From positions 9,468,154 to 9,532,153 of the forward strand of contig NZ_KI632511.1 in NCBI RefSeq assembly GCF_000504285.1: a stretch of DNA of 64,000 bases, given 5' to 3'. Position numbers and translations under genes: made by a program. Every line of letters starts with the position of its first letter. Position 1 is the stretch's first letter. Below the pieces are notes generated by a model. The model did no database searches, was not told the DNA's origin, and saw only the letters and a list, made by a program, of their open reading frames with translations. Below, piece by piece: positions 54,001-60,215 of the stretch. Origin of the DNA: Actinospica robiniae DSM 44927 (lineage in GTDB: Bacteria > Actinomycetota > Actinomycetes > Streptomycetales > Catenulisporaceae).

Positions 54001-55544
54001 GCGCGGTCGTCGGTGCGGCAGTAGGCGCGGTATCAGGCTTCGGCAACTACTCCATAGGCTGCGGCCAGTCCTGTTCGCTGACCGGCGCTCTCCTCAGCGC
54101 GGGCACAGGCGCCGTGATCGGCGGCGTGACCGGAGGCATCGCCGGCGGCGCGATGTCCGCGATAGGCAAGGCAGCCAGCTCCCTCCGCTCGTCCGGCGAC
54201 AGTGCCGCCGGCGACGCCACGGGCGCGACCGACACGGCGGCGTCCAACGCCGGCGAGGCCACGGGCAGTACGTCCGAGCCGAACGTCGAAGCGGGCGGCG
54301 GCGCGACGACAGACGCGCCGAGCGGCGCGACAACGGATGCGTCGGAATCGACCGGCAACACGTCGTCCGCCAAGGGCGAAGGCGACCCTGAGGACGATGC
54401 GACAGGCTGTCCGACCAAGCCCAACTCGTTCACGGGCGCGACCCCGGTGCTGATGGCCGACGGCACGACCGAGCCGATCAGCCAGGTGAAGGTCGGCGAC
54501 CAGATCGAGAACTCGGTCCCCGGCCAGGCCGGCGTCCAGACGAACACGGTGACCGCGGTCGAGGTCGTGCAAACCGACCACGACTTCGTCGACGTGACCG
54601 TCAAGCCCGTCGCCAGCAGCGCCGCAGCCTCGCAAGGCGCTGGTCAGCGTGCGTCGACCACCGCGAAGGTGACCAAGGCCGCCGCAAAGCGTGCGACGAT
54701 CGGCGTGGCCGCAGGACTGGCCGCGCTCGGCCTCGCCACCGGTGCGGTCCGCGCTGCGAACCCGCAGACCTCCTCGGCCGCCGCGGCCACCGCGTCGTCG
54801 ACGGCGGCGCAGGTCGTGTCGTCCGCGGCGCAAGGCAAGGCGGCCGGATCCACCTCGGCCGGCAGCCCGGATCGCGCAGCGACCAGCGGCGGAACGATCA
54901 CGACGACGTTCCTGCACCCCTTCTACGACGAGACTCAAAGCTCGTTCGTCGAAGCCCAGCACCTGCACGTAGGCGACACCCTGCAGACGACCGACGGCAC
55001 GGCCGTCATCACTGCGCTCCACCTTTACCACGCCGACACGACCACGTACGACCTGACCATCGGCAGCCTGCACACGTTCTACGTAGTCGCAGGAAATACC
55101 CCGATTCTGGTTCACAACTGTACCGCCGGGGTGGATGCAAATGGTAATCCGTGCAAGTGCGCCAATGGGCCAAATCAGTACACTGCCGCATTTCAGATGG
55201 AACTCGACCCGGCTGATTATGGTAAATCGCGTAGCGTGCACTTCAATCGCGCTAATACTGCGCTGGATGCGGCGTTGAAGTCGGATCCAGCATTTGCCAA
55301 GCAAATGGAGAACCTGATACCTGGCGTATCAAAACGCGTGTCGTCTACTGGCGGCCGGAAAAATCCTGTTGACTGGACCTGGCAACATGAACCATCTGTG
55401 AATGCGCAGGGTAGACTCGGAGTGATGTCGTTGGTCCCCAGATTCCAGCACGATCCGGGATCGGTATGGCAAAGTATCATCCATCCAGGAGGCGCAGGTG
55501 GATACGCCGAGTGGGCCATCCCCAACGGCGCTCCCCCGAACTAG
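42045..55544 (+). CDS. Giant RHS/YD-repeat polymorphic toxin with Hint and WHH-like nuclease tip
   Basis: A 4,499-residue surface or secreted toxin. In order: an Arg-rich start with a membrane anchor or signal (about 16-34); a DNRLRE-type region (about 405-595); RHS entry (about 720); LamG-like domains at about 963-1190, 1309-1567, 1809-2016, 2026-2236 and 2245-2454; YD repeats (about 2466-3669); and the RHS core (about 3667-3756, GEVNMASRWYNPATGTFLNK). A hydrophobic Gly/Ala stretch (about 3891-4048) and a Hint domain (about 4121-4359, ending PILVHNC) follow. The last 140 residues are a tip with W4446-Q-H4448, LVPR, H4469 and H4480-PGG, resembling WHH-type HNH/EndoVII nucleases. GTG 42045 is the start. 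The tip DNA is visibly richer in A/T than the rest. Confidence 0.9.
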   Translation: MGGKRRFFGVRRRRWGAVGVTAVVAVFALMIGIATDTQPPEKLAAGGGASRAVSSAWHSLTSAFDDAVGLILPHEADGKPVHSGSDKAGAGSGHAPGKGVGQLPEYDPSRVATKVTPGKSATIQTGYDAKTSKLDQKRTTSTTTWYDNADGSLTEHLSQSPVNFKDSSGQWHPIDSSLALASSSNTYEAKSNSFGLNLAARSGAGAGIEAQSVPGSTLQDVPGAGTTLSASTPSTPPGSSSAGLLASLALSSSEQFGWSLAGANDVTGVESSDGMTVTYPGILPSTNLSLTSESYGVKESLTLTSASAGNVWRFPLSLKGLTVGPGADGAWQLTDGSGAVVATLEAPYADDSAGTSKDPDPAETHAVTYSLAPASDGTQDLVMTLDKSWLDDPARVFPVTVDPTTSVSINGQEETTYVDSGYPSQNYASSTRMVIGDDPGNEGNIRRSYLNFPTSSMSDQGYHLSAAQFAAYMYAASDSASSYASYTIKAPASSWSETGLTASNQPDVYGTTVGSGSYTTDTTGSVTEDGTTYDGSWTYLTLSTTLLNQFQWKSSVSYYGLELIATSESDPYYSKWFTSSLYSGYAPYLSLTYTTDVPAQITAWAPSSGEAVQTLTPTLSVQATDSDMFPGAVLGYEFIVYSGTTGKKIADSKGMTTSSYTVPDKLLKWGETYQWVALVFDGYQDAPETWYSFTTTAPPPVLGGQQSSDTSGKGFNAATGDYTSAATDATVATAGPALSVMRSYNSLNQLSSGAFGSGWSTGIDAGVTQILDGAGNLTEAVVTYPDGEEIAFGRESDGTYEAPAGRYATLTYSSSTGYSLLDRQNTQYQFGHVLTAPVISTKDSTKQTTAGVYGITQVSDAQGRALTFAWSATTGGNISKETSATSGRYLTFTWAKPTGAAYSHVTSVGEYSSSATLVESWGYGYADGNDDLTSVCGPGQTSACTGYQYSAGSVYQETIVNSGAAQYWPLDEPAASTAASTQVAANYGSGVLKYTNVGLGTAGTSSGPVASDIAGSGASAATFNGSSSYASSTASIVDTVGDFTVSAWAKANSTSATQDVVTEDGAHNSEFYLQLISDHWSFSRIASDATAGSSATRASDSAAESANTWYFLTGTYVASTGTLTMYVNGVAVGTATDTTPFYSASGVLRIGRGLYAGSATDWYNGAISDVAVWGTSLSAMQISQLYAAGHGASRLLSKITRPNLSTNPNATDDADVTYDSVTGRVSSVTDGNGALYTVSAPSAGYSAQAYRADVAAYGPTFDWTLGDGASASVMTNSVTDETTSDGTGLDGTAEQALYNQLTLGTDGSEFNSAASGSTPTYTAGTFNGSSSFVTLPSDFLNELTTGSVVLWFKTSTAGGVLLSSSVDALNPAGTVTTTSSNYTPMLYVGSDGKLHGSFYAKPGYQYTSASVVDDNKWHMVVLTGGQAAKASHGVQVCPSAEATVPAAPTSSASPTPSPCPDPSASSASASPSSSATPTSEAMFVDGTAADSTLDPSLVAEPGQTNAYLGAGYIGGKWTNETYQSSTSSTGTSQFFKGDMADVAVYGSALSDSAVSQLWSAYKQVALGNVYYYNAIEKVTVTTPLDSYDQVVTHSSAAPVATYYYDPANGMREAASQDPMGAMTTYGYDSAGSLDTVVDPNGDETITGHDDRGNDVSETTCQDQVEQKCSTSYKSYYFDPVNHLDPRNDVLATSATANSSSATDTRYRTTYAYDKFGNPLATTDPLGHTTSSTYTNGTSAFPSCDAGAAKPAPTGMEASTTTASGALTRYTYYADGDVCAVTNGDGNVTTFTYDGLGRISSKTTGHQLVGAWPLTDAAGSTSALDTSGLGNSGTATNATFNGSYASFPGTAGQGIVAGNAVLNSAASYTVSAWVDPSNSSGYQPVVNVCGTNHCAVYLEENASGQWEFAAENSDASTSTVAEVNTTSTVAVGAWSLVTAVFDASARTLTLYVNGAKIGSVAWTTPWAAAGPLTIGASRYAGASVNTGTFAGGIANVQAYQRVLSATEVATLYGQGRAGAVLTDPTSGNWPLADAAGSTSAVDTSGSGNTGTATDATFNGSYASFPGTDGQGIETANPVLDTTKSYSISTWVQLSAMPSNYAMVAEVKGAAGTGAAAAILYTTYNGSNEFIFQTTSAQSSNPTWYTAQPNSSPTTGSWYHLVATHDAASGQIAFYINGALVGTDTASQSWTPSTGDFSIGSDNGASPFPGDIADVQTYQETLSSSEVAGLYAQGRTSASVSTATTAAWPMTDAAGSSSAQDASGRGNSGTATDVTFNGSYASFPGTDGQGIETANPVLDTTKSYSISTWAQLSSLPSNYAMIAEVKGDAASAGSAQLLYTTYDGADRFLFQTTSAQSSSPTYYPVSTQFSTPAVGAWYHLVATYDSSSGKLSLYINGVLDGTATAAQSWTPSTGDLVLGSDNGSLPFPGNIANVQTFQSALSSTEVSALYAQGRSDASLPAASGMNETTSYLYTTRGELAQVTNPAVTDAVTGATHTSVTSYTYDDDGDVLSTTVADWGGGDESRETTDVYNNYDQVTSQTAPAGNASYTYDASGNQLAQFPADQDGENHTGTYTYDAYGNVQTSTDALHRQTQTLYDGAGRKRLVELADTDEHGQASSGNDLIQETWSYDPAGRISETVQDPGGVDRTTTYKYYDNGLGYQVTESDGSGHSSVDATSSYDGAGELTKQISQNGTLETDYAYDPAGEKTVTTVDPAGVDRVTTSTYGLGGQPLETTVVGYAQGSSGARVTVSDATATFNALGEELTSSSIDGSLTRTTSYERDWRGLATAVTDPAGNVTYDVYDAAGQQVETISPTVSSTTVDATSGAVSQANAQAVASVGYDTFGESVEAVDADGNETRAGYDADGLKIYTQDPTYNRPDPGSGPASVTPVTVNQYDAGGELIHSWDPAATGSETVSPGTLPLDTTGYTAGAETSASYNNLGLTVGETQTDLSGAISTPLTSSATYDAVGDQLNTTDPDGVQTITDYDYLARVTYQTTYERSGGSDDKTGEYDTVAFGYGTTPYSASNPAGYATVQTEQTASSLAASQSSSATVLGTAYRTYDSAGEVASQISPVDTASSNDVAVESYTYDGAGRVVDTVEPNGSSTAATYDEAGMQTASTSYDGSSAVIAANSATYDVDGRTATSTTLEQTAAQSSSGTATYATSCFSYDATGMLRSEVQPVTAASDPANGCSGYVTSGSSANAIQVSYGYDASGHQTAYTDGDGNTTYATYNSLGLPEASIVPAVSTSAYSYTGLADRETVSTYDADGAVTADQEPGGVTVTSGYDAFGRASQENGSVGSGSDSGTTAPTAQRSFTYGNDGEILSASTSATANSAATSESFTYNDRGELLTASQDASDSSSFTYNGAGQMASRTDASGTSTYTYTNGLLAADTDAASGTTAQYTYSPTTGQAASVSYGGAGGETRSFLYDASGRVTSDSLKVTATGTDIGLLTYAYNAAGELTSKQDATGTANAYTYDEAGRLTSWTKGSSTPAYSGSGTCTNGSALTCYAYDADSNRTEVGSNVYAYDARDQLTSDGTNTYTYTANGDVSQISKSTANGPVVTAYTDDAYGQQQSAGTATYTYDAAGRVVSETAGTTTSTMQYSGAGNDVAEVDGQIYSRDPSGGLVGENTAGSTSTGSLLWSDQHTDVVASFAPSGTTLTGTQEYDPLGNVLASTGTMQSIELGYQGEFTDKSTGEVNMASRWYNPATGTFLNKDSAANSATPDTANANPFAYGDGDPVTATDPTGHYASYCVTAVCNQETGGNPDTEPPTPDQTYVQTPSQCATQLCNQQVTQQIEYVQQTQDNIIDEADSDLERDCMHGTKAAQCLQRNEQATYSRAMGATIQATGGQYVENGALVTDKTYIDNMVAAQQAAAAQQKAKQQAQHRSWWKSAISIATQVVTTVATVAASLACAACAPLVGALASMVDYSVDAALNGNFSVGGLLASGAVGALSAFVGGATEGLASSLTTKLGEGILASAVKGAVVGAAVGAVSGFGNYSIGCGQSCSLTGALLSAGTGAVIGGVTGGIAGGAMSAIGKAASSLRSSGDSAAGDATGATDTAASNAGEATGSTSEPNVEAGGGATTDAPSGATTDASESTGNTSSAKGEGDPEDDATGCPTKPNSFTGATPVLMADGTTEPISQVKVGDQIENSVPGQAGVQTNTVTAVEVVQTDHDFVDVTVKPVASSAAASQGAGQRASTTAKVTKAAAKRATIGVAAGLAALGLATGAVRAANPQTSSAAAATASSTAAQVVSSAAQGKAAGSTSAGSPDRAATSGGTITTTFLHPFYDETQSSFVEAQHLHVGDTLQTTDGTAVITALHLYHADTTTYDLTIGSLHTFYVVAGNTPILVHNCTAGVDANGNPCKCANGPNQYTAAFQMELDPADYGKSRSVHFNRANTALDAALKSDPAFAKQMENLIPGVSKRVSSTGGRKNPVDWTWQHEPSVNAQGRLGVMSLVPRFQHDPGSVWQSIIHPGGAGGYAEWAIPNGAPPN
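48186..48975 (+). repeat. Near-identical direct repeats within adjacent LamG modules
   Basis: About 130 bp at 48186-48320 recur almost unchanged at 48842-48975, spaced by about 655 bp. Both encode TATDATFNGSYASFPGTDGQ (or a one-residue variant) and the following ETANPVLDTTKSYSIST. A weaker third copy begins near 47535. The spacing equals one LamG module, so these are recent module duplications. Confidence 0.8.
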
Positions 55545-55554
55545 GGTGTATGAA

Positions 55555-55878
55555 ATGACGTTCACAATTATGCATCGTGACGGTGGGATGGATGATGGAG
55601 ATGAGTCGGCAATTCCCTTTCTGATTGCAGAGTTGGATGGCGAGTTTGATAGTGAACACCCCGATGTATCTGTTACCGAAGATGAAAGTGGCTGGTGCCT
55701 GTCATATTTCCAGAATGAGCTGGCTGTCTTTGAGAATATCAACGGTGGCGACGATGGTCCTAGGCACATGGCCGATGTGCCGCGCGAATATGCACTGAAT
55801 CTGATGTTCCTCGTCGCACGCGGTGATATTTCTGCCGTGGATCAGTTGGCCTGGCGGCAAGGATATGGCAGTCGATAA
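55555..55878 (+). CDS. Probable immunity protein to the RHS nuclease toxin
   Basis: A 107-residue acidic protein (pattern HPDVSVTEDESGWCLSYF...ENINGGDDGPRHMADVPREY) with no signal peptide or membrane segment. ATG 55555 lies 10 bp after the toxin stop; GTG 55546 in frame is an alternative. Position, small size, acidity and shared A/T-richer composition with the toxin tip are what is expected of a cytoplasmic immunity protein. I recognise a general resemblance to actinobacterial immunity-type proteins but cannot name the Imm family. Confidence 0.75.
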   Translation: MTFTIMHRDGGMDDGDESAIPFLIAELDGEFDSEHPDVSVTEDESGWCLSYFQNELAVFENINGGDDGPRHMADVPREYALNLMFLVARGDISAVDQLAWRQGYGSR

Positions 55879-55879
55879 T

Positions 55880-56760
55880 TGAAGAATGGCCCCGCGTTGA
55901 GGTGGGCGTGGCCGAGGGCACCGGAGATGACGTGGAGTTCGGTGCCCTCCTCGCGTAGGAGGGTCGCTGTGGTGTATCTGAGGTTGTGGATGCGGAAGTG
56001 GGGGAGCTCAGCGATGGTGCGGAAGCGGTCGAAGATGGAGGGCGGGCTGTCGGGGTCGAGTGGCTTGCCGTAGCGGGCGGTGAAGACAAGGCCGGTTTCG
56101 TGCCAGCGTGGGCCGGCGAGGGTCTCTTTTCCCGGTTCTGTCGGCGCCGGTGGTGTTCGAGGATGGCGATGGCCGGTTCGGTCAGGGTGATGGTGCGCTT
56201 CGAGGTGGGGTTCTGGGCGGGGTGAAGATGTTGCCTGCACCGACGAGGCGTTGCAGGGTTTGGTGGATGGTGAGGGTGCCGGCGTCGAGGTCGATGTCTT
56301 GCCAGCGCAGGCTGAGCAGTTCGCATCGGCGCATGCCGGGCGGCAGGGAGGTGGACAAGGGCGTAGAGGCGGTGATCGCTGGCGGCATCCAGGAGGGCAT
56401 TGGCTTGGTCGAGGCTGAGTGCTCTGGGTCTGTGTGCCCATCGTGGCCGGTGGGGACCTTGACGAGGGCGGCGACGTTGCGGTGCAGGCACTCCTCCCGC
56501 ACGGCGTGGTTGAGTGCTGCGACGAGGACCTGGTAGATGCGGTGGACGGTGGTGGGCGCGAGGTACTGTCCGAAGCAGGTGCCGATGGCGCAGCATTGGG
56601 ACTGTTTGCGGCGGCGCTCTTTGCTCTGGGCGCAGCATTGGCAGGTGGTCTGCAGTCTGGTGACGAAGCGGCGTACGTCGGCGATGCTGAGTTGCCGAGG
56701 TCGATGCGGCGATCTGTCCGCTACCACGCAGCGGGCCGGGCGCAGACGTCCGGACTCAGC
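55880..56760 (-). pseudogene. Tyrosine-recombinase integrase remnant
   Basis: A decayed site-specific integrase split over at least three frame changes. Readable pieces from N to C are LSIADVRRFVTRLQTTCQCC (core-binding domain), ALSLDQANALLDAASDHRLY, GMRRCELLSLRWQDIDLDAG (first catalytic Arg), SKRTITLTEPAIAILEHHRR and FRIHNLRYTTATLLREEGTE (HxxR kept), then ISGALGHAHLN. The segment with the catalytic Tyr is missing, cut off where the immunity gene ends at about 55878. Its N-terminal end faces tRNA-Val, the usual layout for an element integrated at a tRNA 3' end. Confidence 0.85.
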
Positions 56761-56789
56761 TCCGGGGCCTTGGTGACGACGCCCTAGGT

Positions 56790-56823
56790 AAACAAAAGAG
56801 CGCCCTAGGTGACCTAGGGCGCT
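56790..56823 (-). terminator. Intrinsic terminator of the tRNA operon
   Basis: Read leftward, the perfect 12-bp arms AGCGCCCTAGGT / ACCTAGGGCGCT (56812-56823 and 56799-56810) around one base are followed by CTTTTGTTT. This is a classic hairpin plus U-tract, placed 20 bp after tRNA-Val. Confidence 0.88.
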
Positions 56824-56842
56824 GACCTGCGGTAACGCTGGT

Positions 56843-56913
56843 GGACGATACTGGGATTGAACCAGTGACCTCTTCCGTGTCAGGGAAGCGCTCTCCCGCT
56901 GAGCTAATCGTCC
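56843..56913 (-). tRNA. tRNA-Val (anticodon GAC)
   Basis: A 71-nt cloverleaf: acceptor GGACGAT/ATCGTCC, anticodon stem-loop CTTCC-CTGACAC-GGAAG with GAC, T-loop TTCAATC. No encoded CCA. The 3' end faces the integrase remnant and may have served as an attachment site. Confidence 0.95.
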
Positions 56914-56942
56914 TCGAGACTCCCCCGATGAACGGGGAAAGA

Positions 56943-57012
56943 GGTGGAGACGGGATTTGAACCCGTGTACACGGCTTTGCAGGCCGTTGCCTCGCCTCTC
57001 GGCCACTCCACC
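56943..57012 (-). tRNA. tRNA-Cys (anticodon GCA)
   Basis: A 70-nt cloverleaf: acceptor GGTGGAG/CTCCACC, anticodon stem-loop ACGGC-CTGCAAA-GCCGT with GCA, T-loop TTCAAAT. It is the middle gene of the three-tRNA operon. Confidence 0.95.
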
Positions 57013-57054
57013 GCGCTATGGTGGCGGTACACCCAGGGGCAAGCCCCCACGCGA

Positions 57055-57125
57055 GCGGACGACGGGATTCGAACCCGCGACCCTCACCTTGGCAAGGTGA
57101 TGCTCTACCACTGAGCCACGTCCGC
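57055..57125 (-). tRNA. tRNA-Gly (anticodon GCC)
   Basis: A 71-nt cloverleaf: acceptor GCGGACG/CGTCCGC, anticodon loop CTTGCCAAG with GCC, T-loop TTCGAAT. It is the first gene of the Gly-Cys-Val cluster, an arrangement common in actinobacteria. Confidence 0.95.
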
Positions 57126-57404
57126 ATGTCTCCGGTCCGTTCCCCCGTTCGGGGCGCCGTCCGGCGATGAAGAAACTGTATCGGATTCCGTCTCAGGATC
57201 AAATTCGTTTGGGCGGCGCAGCGGGAGGTCCTTCGATCGGGTGAGGCGGGGGTGATTGCGGAGGCGGGCGGCGGCGGGCGCCGGGACGATGGGGGCATGC
57301 GCTTTCGCCACCGAGAGTCGTCTCCGGGCCGCGTCGTACTCGGCCACGCCCCACCCGCTCCTGCTGCCCGCGCTGTCGCGGCCGGGCCGGGCGGTCCGGG
57401 CGGC

Positions 57405-58241
57405 ATGCGGCGGGTACGGCGCTCGCCGCTGTGGCGGGCGGCGGCGGGGACTCTGGGGGCGGCGTTGGTGGGGGTCTCACTCGCGGGGGCCGGGCCGGCC
57501 CGGGCGGTGGTCGGGGGCACGTCGGCGGCTCAGGGGGAGTTCCCGTTCATGGTCTCGCTGCGGGAGAACGGCTACCCGTACTGCGGTGGCACGCTCGTGG
57601 CCTCGCAGTGGGTGCTCACCGCCGCGCACTGCCTGACCGGGCGTCCGGTCGGCATCCTCAGCGCCGTGCTGGACCAGGCCGCCCGCTACGGCTCCGGGCA
57701 GACGCTGGGGATCAGCAAGGCCGTGATCGACCCGCGTTACGACTCGACCACGGAGGACTACGACGCCGCCCTGGTCCGGCTCGCCACGCCCGTCACCGGG
57801 ATCACCCCGGTGGGCATCGACCCCGCCGGCTCCGGGGACACGGCCTTCGCGCAGGCGGGGGCCTCGGCCACAGTCATCGGGTACGGCTCGGTCGATCCGG
57901 AGGCGATCAACGGCGACGGGTCCGTCGACTACCCGAGCAGCCTCCAGTACGCCCCGGTGGTCATCGCCACCGATACGACCTGCACCGCCGTCTTCAACGG
58001 CACGCAGGAGCCCGTCGCCCGCTCGGACGTCATGCTCTGCGCCGGCGGGGACGGGCACCACGACGCCTGCGTGGGCGACAGCGGCGGCCCGCTGCTGGTC
58101 CAGGGCGGCCCGGCGGGCTGGACCCAGATCGGCGTCGTCAGCTGGGGGGCCGGCTGCGCGGTGCGCGGCGTGCCCGGGGTCTACACGCGGCTCTCCCAGC
58201 CGTCGATCAACTCCTTCGTGAAGAGCACGATCGGCCACTAG
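57405..58241 (+). CDS. Secreted trypsin-like serine protease (S1 family)
   Basis: A 278-residue secreted protease. A signal peptide at about 1-33 (WRAAAGTLGAALVGVSLAGA, ending PARA) is followed by VVGGTSAAQGEFPFMVSL. The catalytic triad is visible: His in WVLTAAHC, Asp in EDYDAALVRL and Ser in ACVGDSGGPLL. The new N-terminus after signal removal begins like mature trypsin, so there is little or no propeptide. ATG 57405 gives a normal signal peptide; ATG 57297 would add 36 Arg/Pro-rich residues. Confidence 0.92.
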   Translation: MRRVRRSPLWRAAAGTLGAALVGVSLAGAGPARAVVGGTSAAQGEFPFMVSLRENGYPYCGGTLVASQWVLTAAHCLTGRPVGILSAVLDQAARYGSGQTLGISKAVIDPRYDSTTEDYDAALVRLATPVTGITPVGIDPAGSGDTAFAQAGASATVIGYGSVDPEAINGDGSVDYPSSLQYAPVVIATDTTCTAVFNGTQEPVARSDVMLCAGGDGHHDACVGDSGGPLLVQGGPAGWTQIGVVSWGAGCAVRGVPGVYTRLSQPSINSFVKSTIGH

Positions 58242-58319
58242 GCGGCGCGGGTCTCTCCGCCGACGTCCGGCATCCCCCACCGGCGTCCCGTCCGCACCGG
58301 TACGCGGCGGGCCGCGCCG

Positions 58320-59333
58320 GTGGGGGATCATGGGTGCGTGCGCGACTACGCCTACTTCGACGGACGCCTCGCCACCGGGCTGGCCGAGATCAGCCACGAC
58401 CCGGCAGTTTTGGACGGACCGGGCTGGTGGGCCGTCGTCGGCACCTTCGAGGGCCGGTGGACCTGCGCCCGCTTCACCTCCGTGGCCGCCGCGCCGGTGC
58501 CCGCCGGGGTCTGGGCCGGGCCGAGCCCGACCGCGTGGCGCACCTCGCTCGGCCGCCGTGCGTACGAACGCGGTGTGGCCGAGATTCGCGAGCAGATCGC
58601 CTCGGGCTGGGTCTACCAGGCCAATCTTTGCCGCGTGCTGACCGCCCCCATCCCGGCCCGCGCCGAGGCGGCCGGGCTCGCCGGCGTGCTTGCCGCGGCC
58701 CATCCCGCGCCCTACGCGGGCGTGGTGGACGTGCCGGACGCCGGGATCCAGGTCGTGACCGCGTCGCCCGAGCTCTTCCTCGCCCGAGACGGCGACCTGC
58801 TCACCTCCGGCCCGATCAAGGGCACCGGACGGACCGAGGCGGACCTGCAGCCCAAGGACACGGCCGAGAACGTGATGATCGTCGACCTGGTGCGCAATGA
58901 CCTCGCCCGGGTGGCCCAGCCGGGGACTGTGGATGTGCCCACGCTCTGCGCGGTGCGCGAGCACCCCGGGCTGGTGCACCTGGAATCCACCGTCACGGCC
59001 CGGCTTCGGGCGGGCGAGGGCTGGGCCTCGATCCTGGCGGCCACGTTCCCGCCCGGCTCGGTGACCGGCGCGCCGAAGCACAGCGCGCTCAAGACGATCA
59101 CGGAGCTCGAGCGCGAGGCGCGCGGCCCCTATTGCGGCGCCGTCGGCTGGGTGGACGGCGACCGGCGCACGGCCCGGCTCGCCGTCGGCATCCGGACCTT
59201 CTGGCTCGAGCGGGGGCTGCTGCGGTTCGGCACCGGCGCCGGGATCACCTGGGGGTCGGACCCGGCCCGGGAGTGGGCCGAGACGGAACTCAAGGCGGAG
59301 CGGCTGATCGGGCTCGCCAGCAGCCGCGGCTGA
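58320..59333 (+). CDS. pabB: Chorismate-binding enzyme, aminodeoxychorismate synthase component I type
   Basis: A 337-residue chorismate-utilising enzyme. The C-terminal domain (about 85-330) has GWVYQANLCRVL, the signature PIKGTGRTEADLQPKDTAEN (about 164), IVDLVRNDLARV, and FPPGSVTGAPKHSALKTITE. It lacks the long N-terminal domain of TrpE, pointing to PabB, which with glutamine amidotransferase makes aminodeoxychorismate for folate. No PabA gene is adjacent. The start is GTG 58320, with GTG 58338 as the alternative. Other members of the superfamily cannot be fully excluded. Confidence 0.82.
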   Translation: MGDHGCVRDYAYFDGRLATGLAEISHDPAVLDGPGWWAVVGTFEGRWTCARFTSVAAAPVPAGVWAGPSPTAWRTSLGRRAYERGVAEIREQIASGWVYQANLCRVLTAPIPARAEAAGLAGVLAAAHPAPYAGVVDVPDAGIQVVTASPELFLARDGDLLTSGPIKGTGRTEADLQPKDTAENVMIVDLVRNDLARVAQPGTVDVPTLCAVREHPGLVHLESTVTARLRAGEGWASILAATFPPGSVTGAPKHSALKTITELEREARGPYCGAVGWVDGDRRTARLAVGIRTFWLERGLLRFGTGAGITWGSDPAREWAETELKAERLIGLASSRG

Positions 59334-59361
59334 GCCCTCGCCGGCCGTATTCGCAGACACG

Positions 59362-59388
59362 GAACCCCGCCGGGGTCCGGCGGGGTTC
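59362..59388. terminator. Bidirectional terminator hairpin
   Basis: Perfect 12-bp arms GAACCCCGCCGG (59362-59373) and CCGGCGGGGTTC (59377-59388) with a 3-base loop, between the converging pabB-type and ssgB genes. Confidence 0.85.
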
Positions 59389-59412
59389 GGTGGGGTCTGC
59401 GGCGGGGGCGGG

Positions 59413-59826
59413 TCAGTTGTCGGCGAAAAGATGGGCCAGTTCGCTGTCGATGTCGTAGTGGCGGTGCTCCGAGCCGGGGGCTACCGCGGCGTTGGTGCGC
59501 TTGAGAAAACTCTCCAGCGCCCGCGCCGGGGCCTCCAGCAGCGCCTCGCCCTCGGGTGAGGACAACGCGATGCACACGATGCCCTGACCGCGGTTGCGGG
59601 AGGGCCACACACGGACGTCACCGCAGCCGGTGGGCCGTCGCAGGCCTTCAGCGAGCAGATCGCGCGCGAAGACCCAGTCGACCGTCTCATTGCCGCCGGT
59701 GTGGAACGAAGCGTGGACGGCGTAGGGGTCCGCCGAGTCGTAGCGCAGACCGGCGGGGACCGGAAGAGACGATTCGCTGGAGACGACCAGGCGCAACTGC
59801 AACTCACAGGTCACCGAGGTGCTCAT
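59413..59826 (-). CDS. ssgB: Sporulation and cell division protein SsgB
   Basis: A 137-residue SsgA-like protein, the same length as Streptomyces SsgB. The sequence STSVTCELQLRLVVSSESSL (start), YDSADPYAVHASFHTGG, and ALSSPEGEALLEAPARALES match SsgB very closely as I recall it. SsgB positions FtsZ at sporulation septa with SsgA. ATG 59826 is chosen; the upstream frame to 59892 is not family-like. A short dyad ACCACAGCGTGGT at 59888-59900 lies about 60 bp upstream. The 389 bp to the next gene otherwise show only GC-rich palindromic sequence. Confidence 0.93.
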   Translation of the reverse strand: MSTSVTCELQLRLVVSSESSLPVPAGLRYDSADPYAVHASFHTGGNETVDWVFARDLLAEGLRRPTGCGDVRVWPSRNRGQGIVCIALSSPEGEALLEAPARALESFLKRTNAAVAPGSEHRHYDIDSELAHLFADN

Positions 59827-60215
59827 GGCGGCCGGCCTTTCCCGTAGGAGTGCGTTGGGGTTACGCACGGAACGTGGCAAAGATGCCACCACAGCGTGGT
59901 CGGTAAACCCCTGTGGCCGGGATACGCCGCGGGCTTGCGCCGTTGGGCTGATAGCCGCCGGGCCTGCTGCGGGGGTTCGCGGCCAGGCAGGAGGCGCAGT
60001 TCCGAACAGCTATTGATGCTCGTATCAGGATGACGATGCGGGAAGGTGCCACGCCGCGGCCGGCCGGCGCGTCACCCGGTCGGCCGCCGCCCGCTCGCCC
60101 GCGGCGGCCGGCGGGACCGCGCCGGGAGCCGCGGCAGGGCCGCGAGCTGGGACGATCGCGCCGGGTCCGGACCTGGCCGAAGGTGCGGGAAAGGGAATGG
60201 GTTACCATCTGGCGC

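Noticed and set aside
55558-55878. Treating the small gene after the toxin as an unrelated hypothetical
   Set aside because: It begins 10 bp after the toxin stop, shares the altered base composition and has the size and acidity of immunity proteins.
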